Translations under genes and position numbers: made by a program | The notes under the pieces: model-generated | What the model was told of the DNA's origin: nothing | What the model saw: the letters and a program-made list of their open reading frames with translations, nothing else | The model's database searches: none | Shown here: positions 41,101-53,220 of the stretch, in pieces | Layout of the letters: each line of letters opens with the position of its first letter | How positions within the stretch are numbered: position 1 is the first letter of the stretch | Assembly (NCBI GenBank): GCA_019426215.1 | Contig: CM033408.1 | Coordinates: 30,545,953 to 30,609,952 of the forward strand | Direction of reading: 5' to 3' | Source: Buddleja alternifolia | Lineage: Eukaryota > Streptophyta > Magnoliopsida > Lamiales > Scrophulariaceae | DNA length: 64,000 nt

Positions 41101-44100
41101 TTCTCCACATACTTCCATAATATTCAGAGAGATTGCTCATGCACCATGCTGAACCTTCTGATGGATGATACTCTGCAACTATGTTTAAAATATTCTTTCA
41201 AACCTTGCTTATGTACTTTATCGGAACTCTTCTCTATATTTTCTCTAATTACATGACCATATGGCTGCATAAACTTCATCATTATATGCCCCTTAAAATA
41301 CATACTATATATATATATATATATATATTCTGTTGCATCTAAATTAGCATGGATTTGATTATTTCAGGCTCCCCTTGAAACTTATTTACATGTGCCAATG
41401 TGGATTCTACATCTATAGCATTGCTGCCCTCCTTATTTGGGAAACAAGACGGAAAGATTTCTCAGTCATGATGTCTCATCATATTGTCACTGTGATGCTA
41501 CTTTCTTATTCATACATGACAAGGTATCTTTTCTCTTCATCTACTGCTTATGATTGCTGAAATATTGAGATTCTTGTTACAATATTTTCATTAATTAGTG
41601 AATGAAGGGCATAAGATTATTGGTTGTAGTGAATCTTAATAACATGCCTATCATCTTGGACGTTGGTGCCAAGGGCTCAGGTAATGAAGTAAAATGTGAG
41701 TTCCTCTGTGCTTCATACATAAGAAAGCCTTTGAGGAGATTGCTATCAGATCGCGGAGAGAAGTATCTGTTGTATGTCATGCATGGAGTAAGTCCACCAT
41801 ATATTTTGAAGAAGTAACGGTTCTGTGGATCTTTTTAATTCCTTCAGCCAACAAAAATGTTAACAAAGAAGTGAATTGGACACTGCCTGGCCCTTTTGTT
41901 CAAATCTTTCGCTAGTTTGTTTTGTTGATCTTATAATTACCTGATTTATGAGGGAGAGATGTTATTTTTCTCTGTTATTAGAGATTCCAGGCTATTTGAT
42001 TTCCTAGTAGTTGACCTTGGAAGTAATCATATGCAAACAGTCAGAGCTGTCCCTTAATGTAGCTTGTCAATTTCATATCTTAGCTGCTCAATTCCAAAGG
42101 ACAGAGTGAGACCCTTAATATAGTTGTCATACATACATACATACATACATACATACATGCATATATCTATATCTATACTACTATAAAAATATGGATCTTA
42201 ATAGTGTTTCTTCCAATTGTAAAAGTACTAATTTACCCCGCATTGGTAGCACATTTAAACATTTAATAGTAACACGTTTAGATAATAATAATGAAAGAAA
42301 ACTCTCCACAATTCCCCACGTTTGCAATTGTTATGGAGATCCAAGAGCTTAATTGTTGGCATTATATAATGACATTTTACTGAACATAACCTTTTCAATT
42401 GCAATGGTATGCTATAAAATTCGAAGTATATTTGTGGATATGTATAAGCACCTGAATTATTGAAATTTAATATTTTACACTAATCAAATGCCTAATTGAT
42501 ATTCATAAATAAAAAAATTCAAATCAAATTTTTATATTGTGTTTGCACAAGCAATAATAGTGTATCATTGTTGAGAAGCAGAAATAGTTGACAAGATTTC
42601 TATCATGCGGGCAACTACATTGAAAGAGCTCTCGTTTGTAGCTTTATAGTGGGGGATCAAGAACGTGCCTTTGGAACGAAGATAACCAACACAAGATACT
42701 TATAAGACCCTACAAGTTTACACATCTTATGCATATGTATATAAGAGAATAGTAGAAGCTTTTTTATTTTTATATATCTAAACCACATATATCCCTACTT
42801 CCCCAAGGGTGTGTAGAACTTATGTAAAACATTCATTTGTATATTAGAAAATCTATATTTAGTAAGTGAGAATTAACTCATATCATTAGATCAAACCGAT
42901 CTCCACTGTGTATTCAAGAGGTGAAGTGCTATAAGTATATATAGGTTATCATTTCATTTTCCAACTATTCAAAACTTGTGTAGATTAAATTGTGCAGCGC
43001 ACGTGCTTTTTGTAGATAAGAACTCCCGCTATTCAAACATTCTGTCTTGGAATACCTGATAAATTTTATGTTGTGCTTTTGTGTGTACTGTCCTAATTTC
43101 TCTTAAAAGTTTCAATAGGTTCAAGTTAACAATCTCAGCCATGAATTGAGTTTCTATTGTTATGTCATAGTGCAGTGTATAGTCAAAAAGGTTTAAAACC
43201 AACATTAAAGTTTTGAGAGATCTACTATTGTGGGAACTCATTGTTTGAATTTGCTAATAACCCTTTCTTTTATTTGTATCAGGATGATTCAGCCTTTCTT
43301 TTAATATTTTCCTATCTATTAGTATTCCAGCATAATAAAAGTTAACTGATTTACACTTTTAAATAACGAACTTAGCTGGAAATTGACCTTTATCTTTGAG
43401 ATGATTAGTTTTTTTTTTGTTTATTGAAAAGAGATATTGATGGACAATTTGGATGTGCTTTGTTATAGATTCTTCCGGATAGGAGCAATTATCCTCGCAC
43501 TACATGATGCCAGCGATGTATTCATGGAAGCTGCTAAAGTTTTTAAATACTCCGGAAAAGAGCTTGGAGCTAGTGTGTGCTTTGGTTTTTTTGCCTTGTC
43601 TTGGCTTGTACTAAGGCTTATATTCTTTCCATTTTGGGTCATAAGATCGACAAGGTAATGATTCTCACTGAGTTAATTTCAGATTTTACATTAGGTTGCA
43701 TTTGGATGGAAGGGTTTGGAGGAAGGATTTCAAGTGATTTTATATTATGCGAATTTGAAATTCTCCATAATAGTTGAAAAGATAGCTAGACATGGACGCT
43801 GGAGGATCTAGAATCCACTGTAACTTGAAATTATGCAAACAAGCTCGTTAGATTTGTATTATGGATTTTATATCTTAGCTCTCAAATCCTTCAATCCAAA
43901 CACAACCTTAGCCTCGTCTACCGTCTAATCACTTTTCTGATTGTTGTGTTCCTCAGCTATGATCTATGTGAAGTCTTGAAACTGTCGGAGCTGTACGATA
44001 TGACATTATACTATGTCTTCAACACAATGTTATTAATGCTGCTTATTTTTCACATTTACTGGTGGATACTCATATACGCAATGATCGCCAGACAGCTGAA

Positions 44101-44913
44101 AAATAGAGGAAAAGTTGGGGAAGATATACGATCAGGTATTACGTCCCGTTATTTTTGAAGTTATGCATTATTATTCTCTTGACACCGTGTTTGGTACACT
44201 GATTTTAGCAAGGAAAAGAAAAGAAAATGCTAGAGAAAATGAATTCAATTGTTTTTGTTTTTTTTTTGCAAAGGAAAATATAGTAGAAAAGAAAACTTGA
44301 GATGATTATTTGAGGAAACCTCGTTCTCCTCACAAAAAGATGAGTAAAATTGGAGAAAAACGTGAAGAAATAATTATTTAATTTTATCTCAAACCCCAAC
44401 ACAATTATCACTTTCCTCCCCGGCATTGTCTCCCTCGTTGCTTTTCTTTCAGTACCAAACAAACTTGAGATTTATATTTGGGTAAATTACAGAGACACTC
44501 TAATTACAAAAAAATGCCACGAAGGTTGAGAAATTACAATAACTTTTCATTTCAGTAATAAACATATCACAATTTACCCCCTGTTTTCGAGTTGTCAGGA
44601 TGGACATGGGTGTCTTAATAATGGGCAAAACCTCATCGTAATTACACAATAAGTGATGTGCATGTAATTATCTCTATATTTTTCTTTGACCAAGCATTTC
44701 CATCCCCTCCCACCCCCCAACCACCAAAATTCTTTGAACCAAACAGATTGCAAAGAAAATGCATTTCTTTTTGGGTAATTTTGCTTTCGTCACCAGCAAG
44801 GTAGTTTTAAATAGAACATGTTTCAGATGTATTTATGTTCTTCAACAAAGATCTTTCAGCCGTATCTATTACTGACACTTCTCAATCCTTGTACAGATTC
44901 CGATGATGACTAG
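38178..44913 (+). CDS. LOH2: LAG1/TLC-type ceramide synthase (LOH2-like), 6 exons
   Basis: Proposed exons: 38178-38294, 39911-40119, 41368-41523, 43469-43654, 43957-44135 and 44897-44913. All are GT-AG and in phase, giving 287 residues. Ceramide synthases are multi-pass ER membrane enzymes that join a sphingoid base to an acyl-CoA; the LOH2 class favours C16 acyl chains. Seen: an N-terminal hydrophobic segment (FIVALFFAFAFVAARFILD), WKLTYYATIEF and EPWFRDVKQYF. The Lag1 motif has HH at residues 146-147 (MMSHHIVTVMLLSYSY) and ALHDASD (171-177). Also present are FFPFWVIRSTS, LLMLLIFHIYWWILIY and the acidic tail GKVGEDIRSDSDDD. MCQCGF and the short tail favour LOH2 over LOH1/LOH3. The last coding exon is only 17 nt. 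Introns 3-5 carry MITE-like insertions. Confidence 0.93.
41306..41328. repeat. (TA)n microsatellite
   Basis: About 11 TA units in intron 2 of the LOH2-like gene, 40 bp before the exon 3 acceptor. Confidence 0.9.
42129..42158. repeat. (CATA)n microsatellite
   Basis: Seven to eight tetranucleotide units in intron 3 of the LOH2-like gene, just left of the Helitron-like start. Confidence 0.9.
42172..43015 (+). mobile_element. Possible non-autonomous Helitron
   Basis: Starts TCTATACTACTATAAAA after an A, a common plant Helitron 5' end. The proposed 3' end has a GC-rich palindrome (gcgcacgtgc) about 6 bp before GTAG. The expected terminus is CTRR followed by T, so the 3' end does not fit well. 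It lies in LOH2-like intron 3. No coding content. Confidence 0.3.
43692..43910. mobile_element. Tourist-like MITE in LOH2-like intron 4
   Basis: Left ggttgcatttggatggaaggg and right tccttcaatccaaacacaacc form imperfect inverted ends, flanked by TTA on both sides. The 3-bp TTA/TAA TSD and GTGTTTGGAT-type ends fit PIF/Harbinger-derived MITEs. It occupies most of the 302-bp intron. Confidence 0.7.
44187..44462. mobile_element. MITE in LOH2-like intron 5
   Basis: Left gtgtttggtacactga and right tcagtaccaaacaaac are inverted relatives, with AAAGAAAAG-type subterminal sequence at both ends. The interior is AT-rich. TSD not certain. Confidence 0.55.
44480..44692. mobile_element. MITE of the GGGAAAATTACACA family, degraded
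   Basis: Starts gggtaaattacagagacact and ends cacaataagtgatgtgcatgtaattat, related to the copies at 29981 and 37590. In LOH2-like intron 5, directly after the previous MITE. Confidence 0.45.
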
Positions 44914-46919
44914 TTGGAAATCACGTCTTAGAAAAGTGTGTTGGCTCGGGAAAATCGCTCTTGGTGTCTCGTAGGTGCGGTTTCTGCTAATTATTGGTTT
45001 ATTACGTAGAAATAGCTGAAATTCTGCACTATTTTTCTGGTTTCTATTTCCTTTCGTATAATAGGATATAGAGGTAGGACTTTCTAGCATTTCACGCCTG
45101 AAAATTTTTCCATGTGAAATATATAGGTTCTTTCTGTATAATAGTTCCTGCTAATAGCCTCTCCTGCTCTCATTTCGGATCATCCTAATCTTTTTCTTCC
45201 TATATGTTCGCTGGTGCAGTGACCATATAATACTGACTGTTGAATAGAGTAAATGATTAGCATAGCTGACAGGTATGGCCTTCATAGTGATGTAACGGAC
45301 TCATTTTTAGAAGTTCTGACCTATGGACAATCATAGTCATTCGTGTAATTGGGCCCCGATCAGGTTCGTTATAACTTTTAAGTGATGGTTGTGATGTTAC
45401 CACAGGTCATTCTCAGGAGAGCATAGGTATGACCTTCATAGTTATGTAAGGTTATTCTTAGGATCTCCTAGTAGGGTTACAAATGAATCAAAAGTGAATA
45501 AAATGTTCGAATTATTATTGCGTTTCAGAATTTGTGATCGAACTTAGTTGATAGTTAATGAAGTTGAACTCGTATGGGCTCTAATGGAGCTGACATGAGT
45601 TGACCTCGAGTAATTGAGTTACTTGCATATAGTATAATATTATTTTTCACTGACTCGGCTGAACATTAAATTGTCGAACAAAAGAAAGTGTTCAAGTTTG
45701 GTTTATTATGTTAAAAAATCGAGCTCCAATGAGCTTTTTACGATTGATCCCAAATCAAATATCAAGTAGTTTGACTCGTTTTTCAGCATAACTAAATGAG
45801 CTGTCAAATGAGCTTCTAACAATTAATTTCAAGACGAGTATCGAGTGATTTGGCTATCAGGAGAAGTCACGGTCCGTTGCTTCGAATGATAACTATTTAT
45901 ACCCTAGTTGACTTTTGGTTTCTTCAACCCTTGCCAGGTTAAATATTGATTGTTGTTATATAATCTACTCTCCTAGCTGGCCCATAAAATAGTTGTTGAA
46001 ATTTCTTTTTTTAATGTTTTCTGGTCCATTAAGTTTGTATAATCAATACGTGTGATAACTTCCGATTTCGAGATTTTTATATCATGATTGATTGTATTAT
46101 GTGATTGATATCATAATCGATGATCGTTGCCATATGTATCTTTTTTAAAAAAAATAGGTCTTATATATCATTCAATCAAAAGTTTACAACGCCTAGAATA
46201 ATACAATTCATATCGACTCAAACGATATAGTAAGAACATATGAACCACCAACTATCAAGTACTTGAAGATAATAAATTTTAAGAACTTACAAAAGAACAC
46301 AAGAAATTTTTTGTGCAATTTCTATTCAAGGAGAGATGAAATTCTCATTCGAAAAAGAAAGCAAACTCTCATATGAGACAGAAAATAAAATACTAAACAA
46401 AATATTTAATGAGCTATATGAAAATTTATGTATCACACGTTTTCATTTCGTCAGATCTATCTTTGTCTCGTTAGATTTATATCTGTCTCGTCAGATTTAA
46501 AGATATAATGTACATTTTGAAGAAGTGTGTTTTAACCAAACCTGCCGACGATGGTGGTGGTAACAGTGGTGAAGAAGACGACTGTTTCACCAAGTCATCA
46601 TCGACAGAGAAAAATAGAAGAAAAATGAGGGCTAGAGTTTGGAAAGAGATAGGGAGAGAGGTTGCAATATCCGTATAAAACGTGTGTTTCCCGTAGCTCA
46701 GAAAATTTTCACTTTTATTTATCGTTGGGTGTCTAGAAAATTTTGACTTAAATGTATTGGATAATACTTAATAGCATTCCAGTCAAAGGTCGTGCTTTTG
46801 AGTGTTTCTATTCTGGAAACTATGCCACTACAGATTAGCGTAGTGGTCTAGTAATTAAATGCCTTGTTCTTATTAAAAAAAAATGCCTTGTTCTTCATTT
46901 AAAGGCAACGCGCTATACT
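44914..46919. other. Intergenic region after the LOH2-like gene
   Basis: No gene supported. An imperfect direct repeat (aggtatgaccttcatagt-type) occurs near 45272 and 45427. A GAGCTCG-theme stretch with TAGGG-like ends spans about 45474-45906 and may be a decayed hAT MITE, but I found no TSD. The 46540-46690 part is G/A-rich and resembles UTR-like sequence. Confidence 0.4.
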
Positions 46920-46928
46920 TATAAATTA

Positions 46929-47313
46929 GGGTTTAATGCAAAAAAACCCTCTTGTATTATAATTTTTTTGCTAAAAGGCACCTGAGATCACGAAATAGCT
47001 TAATCATTCCCTGTATTCTTAAAGAAGTCTGCAAAATATCATTGTTTTGTTAAAAAGATAGAAAGAAAAAAGTATTTTTTGAATGAAATAACACTATTTT
47101 ACCTTTCATATTATTGGGAGAGTGTATAAATGACAAATAAGCATATCAGTAAAGATTAAAAAATGAAAAACACTCGTTTTTTTTACAAAAAGTGGCTTTT
47201 TTTGCAGACTTCTTTCGGAACACAGGAGGTGGTTAGGCTATTTCGTGATCCCGGGTGAATTTTAGCAAAAAAATTATAACACGGGTTTTTTTTTTTTTTT
47301 TGGCATTTAACCC
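46929..47313. mobile_element. Foldback Mutator-like MITE with 9-bp TSD
   Basis: 385 bp flanked by an exact 9-bp direct repeat TATAAATTA (46920-46928 and 47314-47322). Long inverted ends of roughly 100 bp include GATCACGAAATAGC against GCTATTTCGTGATC and AGAAGTCTGCAAAA against TTTTTGCAGACTTCT. A 9-bp TSD and long TIRs are typical of Mutator-like elements. Noncoding. Confidence 0.85.
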
Positions 47314-47584
47314 TATAAATTATAACAAGATGATGATCAGTTCATAATATCTAATCTAATATAATTTTTATAATCAAATTGAGTTATATGTTTTAACCAG
47401 CATTCACGTACAAAAGATCCAATAGCAATTAGGTTCTTTTGGTTGGAGTGACATAAATTTTACCCACTTAAGTAAGAAGGAGAAAGGAGACTACACATTT
47501 AACTGTAATTTATATATTATATTTGGAATCATTAGCAAGAGAAATATATTTGGAGTTGGGCCTTTGGCATATGGTCAACTAAGT

Positions 47585-48990
47585 TCCTCCCTGATGAGCT
47601 GGAATAATGAAAGCTGGAGAAACTACCTAAAAAGGATCTTTCTAAAAAATTCGATTCGTCTTTTAGTTGCATTGCTGATGTTTTGTTTAGATTAAAATTA
47701 ACCAAACGCATAATCTTAATACGTTGAAATTACTCACGTTTAGTTAGTTCCTCATTCGGTCGATCCCAAATATATTTCAAAAAATAATGACCAATTATAG
47801 AATAAATATAAACCTGCTCACCTTGTGAGATACAATCATGCGTGATTGAGCTGAAAACAAATTAGAATTCCAATAATTTTATAATTATCCTAATTGTTAC
47901 GTAAGTAATCTAATAGATTATTCTAAGTACGACTCTAATATTTATAACTTACTAACAAATGATGGCATTAGTTATTTGAAAATTAATGTTGTGGGAGTTT
48001 TGATAAGTTCAAAACGTGCTTAAGCCTTAAGGTACAGTACTTATAAAATTTTTGTGAATATAATCAAAATTTATATGGTCAGACTACAGTTCATTAATAT
48101 TAGAAAATAAGTTAGATTCTTCATAGATAACGTTTCTTAGAAAGTGTGCGCTTCTTACCAAATATTATAAGGGCATATTTGGATTAAAAAATTTGAAAGT
48201 CATATATTTCAAATTTATTAACAAATTCATTGAACTTGTTTTGATAATTTCAAATTATACTGGATTTTAGGTCCTTTGAGATTTATTTTAAACTATTTTT
48301 TCAATTATTTCAAATAGCACTAATTTTAAAATCATTTGAAATTCTTCCTCCATATTCGTTCATCAATCCAAATTCAAAGACGCACTACTTCAAAGTAAAG
48401 TGGAATTCAGAGTTGACATTGTCCTATTCTCAAGAAGTCGTTGGAGCCGAATTATCTTAAGCGTATAGTAACTAACTCGTGGACCTTAATCACATGCATG
48501 ATCCGAAATTCTATGGTACACCTTTAACTTCTAAGTGTATTTGTGTAATATATAGACACAATAAATAATACTCACAACTTCCAATATACTACATTATCAT
48601 CTCATAATAATTATCATAGAATTAGAAAATATATGTGGCTAATGTCTTATAATACAATAATTACTTGATAAAAACACTGCTCTATAAAGATAGGGTAATT
48701 TTATGTCAGATTGAGTCTAATGATCCAAGTGTAAATTGTGTATCTATTTTTCATATATAATTGTGTGTGAAAACTACACACAATGCATCTTATTATAAGA
48801 AAAATATAGATATTAGGACCATTGTCTTCGATTTATCATAGAATTTTTCATAATAGATGTATACTCTGCGGGACCCACATTTCACTTTCGCAATACATTT
48901 GACGGCTATTTCTTCCTTCTAGAATTTGTAAGAAGATTACGTCATCTTGTCCCCTTGACAGTCAACGTACCGTGTGGACGATAGGCTTTT
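47585..48990 (+). repeat. Relic unit of the ERF tandem array (promoter without gene)
   Basis: 47585-47990 matches 49005-49295 (shared ctgatgagctgg and attgctgatgttttgtttagatta). 48380-48985 matches the upstream region of the ERF copies: cagagttgacattg, acactgctctata, then cttctagaatttgtaagaag and TTACGTCATCTTGTCCCC. After about 48985 the similarity stops and no ERF coding sequence follows. A Tourist-like MITE (about 48168-48385) interrupts it. Confidence 0.7.
48168..48385. mobile_element. Tourist-like MITE relative
   Basis: Left ggcatatttggattaaaaaatttgaa and right ttcatcaatccaaattc are inverted relatives of the ends at 19847-20135. The subterminal ttcaaattt blocks are shared. Degraded. Confidence 0.45.
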
Positions 48991-49004
48991 GATCTACAAA
49001 TGGT

Positions 49005-50511
49005 TCACCCCTGATGAGCTGGATTTAGGAAAGCTAGAAAATTATCCTAAGATGGATCCTTCTAAAAATTTAATTTGTCTTTTAGTTCCATTGCTGATGT
49101 TTTGTTTAGATTACAATTAAAGCAAACGCATAATCTTATTATAATAAGCTGAAATTACGTACTCTACTATTATATAGTTATCCTAATTGTTACATAAGTA
49201 ATCTAACTAAGATTATTTTGAGTAAGACTCTTCTTACATTGCGACTCTAGTATCTATAACTTAATAACGAATGATTGAATTAGTTATTAAAAAAACATAA
49301 ATATATAAATAAATTTATTTAAATATACAAGTGATGTTGATTTTATGCATTTAACATTATAAGTAAATAAGTTGGAGACGAAACACAGTTCTGAAATGTG
49401 GTTCCTACGTGAAATTCAAAACATGTTATGTGTCATTACATCTTGTAAAATGACGGAAGTTGTGTCATGATCATGGAAATTATCCATTTTAATCCATTCG
49501 ATTAATAAGATTGGGGCGAAGGTTGAAATCATTGGATCAAGGACTTACTGTTGAAAAGAAGGGAATTACAGAATAGAAACGACGACGACCCACTTATATA
49601 TCGAACACAGAAGGATGCGTCATGTGGAACTACAAACGCCACCGTTTTACTTAAGAAGGATAATGCCATATTGCAACACATGTTCATCAATCCAACGAAT
49701 CAAATTCAGCTCACTATCACCAATTCTATTAGAAATATTGGCCAACCCAATCATGACACTTCACCACTAAAATATAGGCTCTCAGGCCAAACCGAATTCT
49801 TCACATCTATTTTGTTAGAATTTCTTTTTTAATTAAGGGTGTGTTTGGTCCAGGGTTAAAAAGCTAAAAAATATATTTGGAGTCCAACTCTATTTCGATG
49901 ACTATTTGACCCCTTTTTCCAGGATCGTGTTTGGACTTTTTTGCATTCCAAAACCACATGTTTGGCACCACTGAAAAATTCTAGATTTTGTGATAATCAA
50001 TTTTCATATAATCGATTATGTTGTAGAACTCTTTTTATTTTGTTTTTGGAGTTTATAGAAGTTACCCTTTCCCTCTTACCAAATATTATAAAATGCTTTA
50101 ATGAACACTTAACTATCTTATAATATATTTAAAGTAAAGCATAACTCAGAGTTGACATTGACAGATTTTCAACAAGTGGTCTCAAAAATAGTAATTGACG
50201 TTAAGAGTACATGACAACAATTATCAAATAACTCGAAAATATCTGTTGCTAACTGTTCAACAATACAATCACCTAAGAAAGACACTGTTCTAAAATAGAT
50301 TAGTAATTGAGATAATCTATTATAATTTTTATAGCATCTTCTATTGTAATGCATTTGATGAATGATATGTATAATTTGTCAAAATAATAATAAAACTGGA
50401 CACGTATCATTCACTTAATAAATTATAATAGGAGATGCAATATGATTTTGAAAAATTAAATGCTATATATCACCGTTTATTTCTTACCGTTTCATCATCT
50501 ATCCTTGATAT
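49005..50511 (+). repeat. Distal upstream part of ERF array unit A
   Basis: 49005-49295 is the second copy of the block at 47585-47990. From about 50036 the sequence matches units B (57593 onward) and C (60948 onward), for example ggagtttata-gaagttaccctttccctcttacc. The 93-codon frame at 49551-49832 has no recognised motif and is not called as a gene. Confidence 0.65.
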
Positions 50512-50519
50512 GGTAAAAT

Positions 50520-52278
50520 CAGTGTTTTAAAAGGCAGTCTCAGGGCGCGTCCGGGGCGTACGCCCCAAGCGAGGCATTGTTGAAAGGCCCGGGACAATAG
50601 GAAGGGGGCGTAACCCAATGTTTTGAAACCCGGACCGTTCATCGAACCGAAAAATTGACCGGGTCAAGGGTCACCAGTTCGACCATCGAGTCAACCGCAA
50701 TCGAACCGGTGGCGTCATAATTATGCAATAAATAATAATTAATATATTGCTAAGTATTATAAAATATTAAAATAATGAAAAAATTCTTATTCTCTACATT
50801 TTTTAAAGCGTTTTTTACATGATAAGTTAAAATCACACCGATTGAAACCCATCCTTCCATTACTTTTACATAAGAAATTTCATATTTGGTTTTTGTATAT
50901 ATTGTAAACGTGTCAACTTATCACTTAGCAATGAAAATATAAAAACTTTAAGTTCACATATAAAGAAATGAAATTGATAAGATTAGCTAAAGTATTCTTC
51001 ACTTTCTAGTTTCTCACTCTACTGCCTACTCTCTCTCACTCTCTCAAATACACACACTCACACGCCCACCATAGTTTCTTCCTCTACTCAAAGTTTCAAA
51101 CACTTAAATCTGAAAAAATTTAAGAAATAAAAGACAGAACTTAGATGTAATCAAGGAGAGGAAAATGTATTTTGTCTTGGGTTTGCCCTTCATGAACTCT
51201 AGATTTGAGGTGGACAAAAGAGATAAGTTTTGAGGGGCTGATTTTGAACTTTTGGGCAAGAAGAAATGAAGCAGCAGCAACATGCTTGTTGGAGAGGAGT
51301 TTTGAGGGTTTGATAAGAAGCAACAGCAAAAGGAGAGAGAATAAGAGAAGGTGATACGGGAATTTGAGCTTGGGTGATAAAAAATTTGGTCAGATTTTCT
51401 TCTTTTTCCAACAGATAGAGAAACCGGCCTGTTTCAGTGACCCGCGAGCGGTTCGAACGGGTCGACGGTTCGACCACCGGGTGGAACGGTTCTCCTCAAA
51501 AAAGGCGATTCTAAGCTCCTACCGGGTTTGAGGGTCTGACCGAGCCGTTTTAAGGGTCGGGTCCCGGTTCTGACCGTCCGGGCCGGATTGGGTTTCAAAA
51601 TATTGGTGTAACCCCTCGTGGGCGTACGCCCAATCAATTGGGGCGTATGCCCCGGGCAAAAACTCGCGTCCAGTCTTTGGGCGTACACCCAATGTATTTC
51701 ATGTCCATACGGTATGATTTTAGGCCTAAATTGATTTTTTTTCCAATTTCTAATCTAAACCCCCCTCCCCCCCCCTTTAGACCCACATAAACTTTTTACA
51801 TGTTTTAATTCTTTTATTAAAAACCCATGACCCACTTATTCAATTAAATCAAACATTAAAAAAAAAAACTAAGCAGCAACAGCAACACGCTAAGTGCTCG
51901 AATATTGAGAGCCGAAGATAAAGATAATGATCTTAATGATGAGACTTTTGATAGTGACCGAGTAAATTAGTGCTCGTCAACTATTATTTAAATCTTTGTT
52001 TTACGTAATGAACTAACGCTAGAGGTTGAAATAATTATTTATCTATCTTGATTGTTTTTGGCAAGAGTTGAGCTTGGACTTTTTAGTTTGTATGATTGAA
52101 TATATTATTATTTTTAACTTTCTTTATCTTAATTTTTTCCTTCAATTTTTATAATTTTTAGCTAATTTAAATTAATTCTTAACATTATATATTTTTTTTT
52201 AACTTAAAAAGCAAAATTCGCCTGTGCCCCGTAGGTCGTATAACGCCCCGCCCCGCGCCTTCGCCTTTTAAAACACTA
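50520..52278. mobile_element. hAT element with nested insertion
   Basis: 1,759 bp with inverted ends CAGTGTTTTAAAAGGC and gccttttaaaacacta, flanked by an exact 8-bp TSD GGTAAAAT (50512-50519, 52279-52286). Units B and C carry the uninterrupted site near 58072-58080 and 61418-61426, confirming the insertion and its borders. The ends are rich in GGGCGTACGCCC-type sequence. No transposase seen. Confidence 0.92.
50617..51604. mobile_element. Mutator-like element nested in the hAT element
   Basis: 988 bp. Inverted ends start aatgttttgaaacccgg and finish ttgggtttcaaaatatt. Flanking 10-mers GGCGTAACCC (50607-50616) and GGTGTAACCC (51605-51614) differ at one base, fitting a 9-10-bp Mutator-type TSD. 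The interior (about 51000-51400) has CT-rich, leader-like sequence and short frames without recognised motifs. It might be captured host sequence. Confidence 0.75.
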
Positions 52279-52816
52279 GGTAAAATATCTACTTGTTATG
52301 GTAAAAATAAATTACAGAAATGAAATCAAATACATTTATTGCAATCATTTTATCAAAATTAAAAGAAGTGAAAAAAGGGTGAACAATAACAAGTGGTATA
52401 TAGCTTTGTAATAGAAAATCAATAGACTGTGAACGTGAAATTCTAAAATATACCTGGTATATCGAACACCAAAGGGTGTGGATCACATCACACACATCAT
52501 ATGTTGATTAGACATAATTTACACGTTTTAGCGATGAACATTCGGTGTATAAAATAATTCTCCATTGTGGACCCACTTTGCACTTTCCCAATACATTTGC
52601 AACTGTTTCTTCCTTCTAGAACTTGGGGTAATTCTATGGTGGATTAGGAGTATTGCTCCGATCCATTTTTTACTACATAAACACTTGGGATGGGGTGGTT
52701 TACACAGAGTAGGTGGATGTGAAAACCACTCCACTCATTTTAAATATGTGATGTAAAATAGATCGAGAGTAACACTCCTGATCCACCTTAAAATTTTCAT
52801 AGAACTTGTAAGAAGA

Positions 52817-52824
52817 TTACGTCA
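52817..52824 (+). promoter_or_regulatory. TTACGTCA site, ERF copy A promoter
   Basis: TTACGTCA (TGACGTAA on the other strand) is a TGA/bZIP-type site about 400 bp before the start codon. It is conserved in the relic and in copy C, lost in copy B. A GTCAAC (W-box core TTGAC) follows at about 52841. Confidence 0.5.
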
Positions 52825-52949
52825 TCTTGTCCCCTTAACAGTCAACCCTACCGTGTGAATTCTCTCCACGTCACACTGCCAACTCATCATTAACAGATCA
52901 ACGAGTATAAAATAAGGAAAAACATCATCGTCAATATCCGAAAATTCCC

Positions 52950-52955
52950 CACGTG
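52950..52955 (+). promoter_or_regulatory. G-box CACGTG, ERF copy A promoter
   Basis: CACGTG in tccccacgtgccaac, about 270 bp before the start codon. Conserved in copy C; reads AACGTG in copy B. Confidence 0.5.
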
Positions 52956-53220
52956 CCAACATATTCTATAAGACCAAAACTACCCCGTGTCAAATTAGTG
53001 TCCCGAGACTCTGAGCTGGCACCTCTTCACCAACCCATACATATATATATATATATATATACACACACCCGCATCCACACATTCATTTCTACCTCAGTCC
53101 TCACACACGAAACATATCTCTCAACACAAAAAAAAAAGTCGGCTTCTCTAAAATCCATGCACAAGCAAACTAATTAGAGAATCAAACAAGACAAGGAGAA
53201 TAGCAGTAGCAGCTTAATAA

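Noticed and set aside
45474..45906. hAT MITE with TAGGG ends
   Set aside because: The ends look similar (tagggttacaaatga / ataccctag) but the 8-bp flanks do not match, so it was left as part of the spacer.
49551..49832. 93-codon frame as a gene
   Set aside because: No motif, AT-rich repeat context, and not conserved in the other array units.
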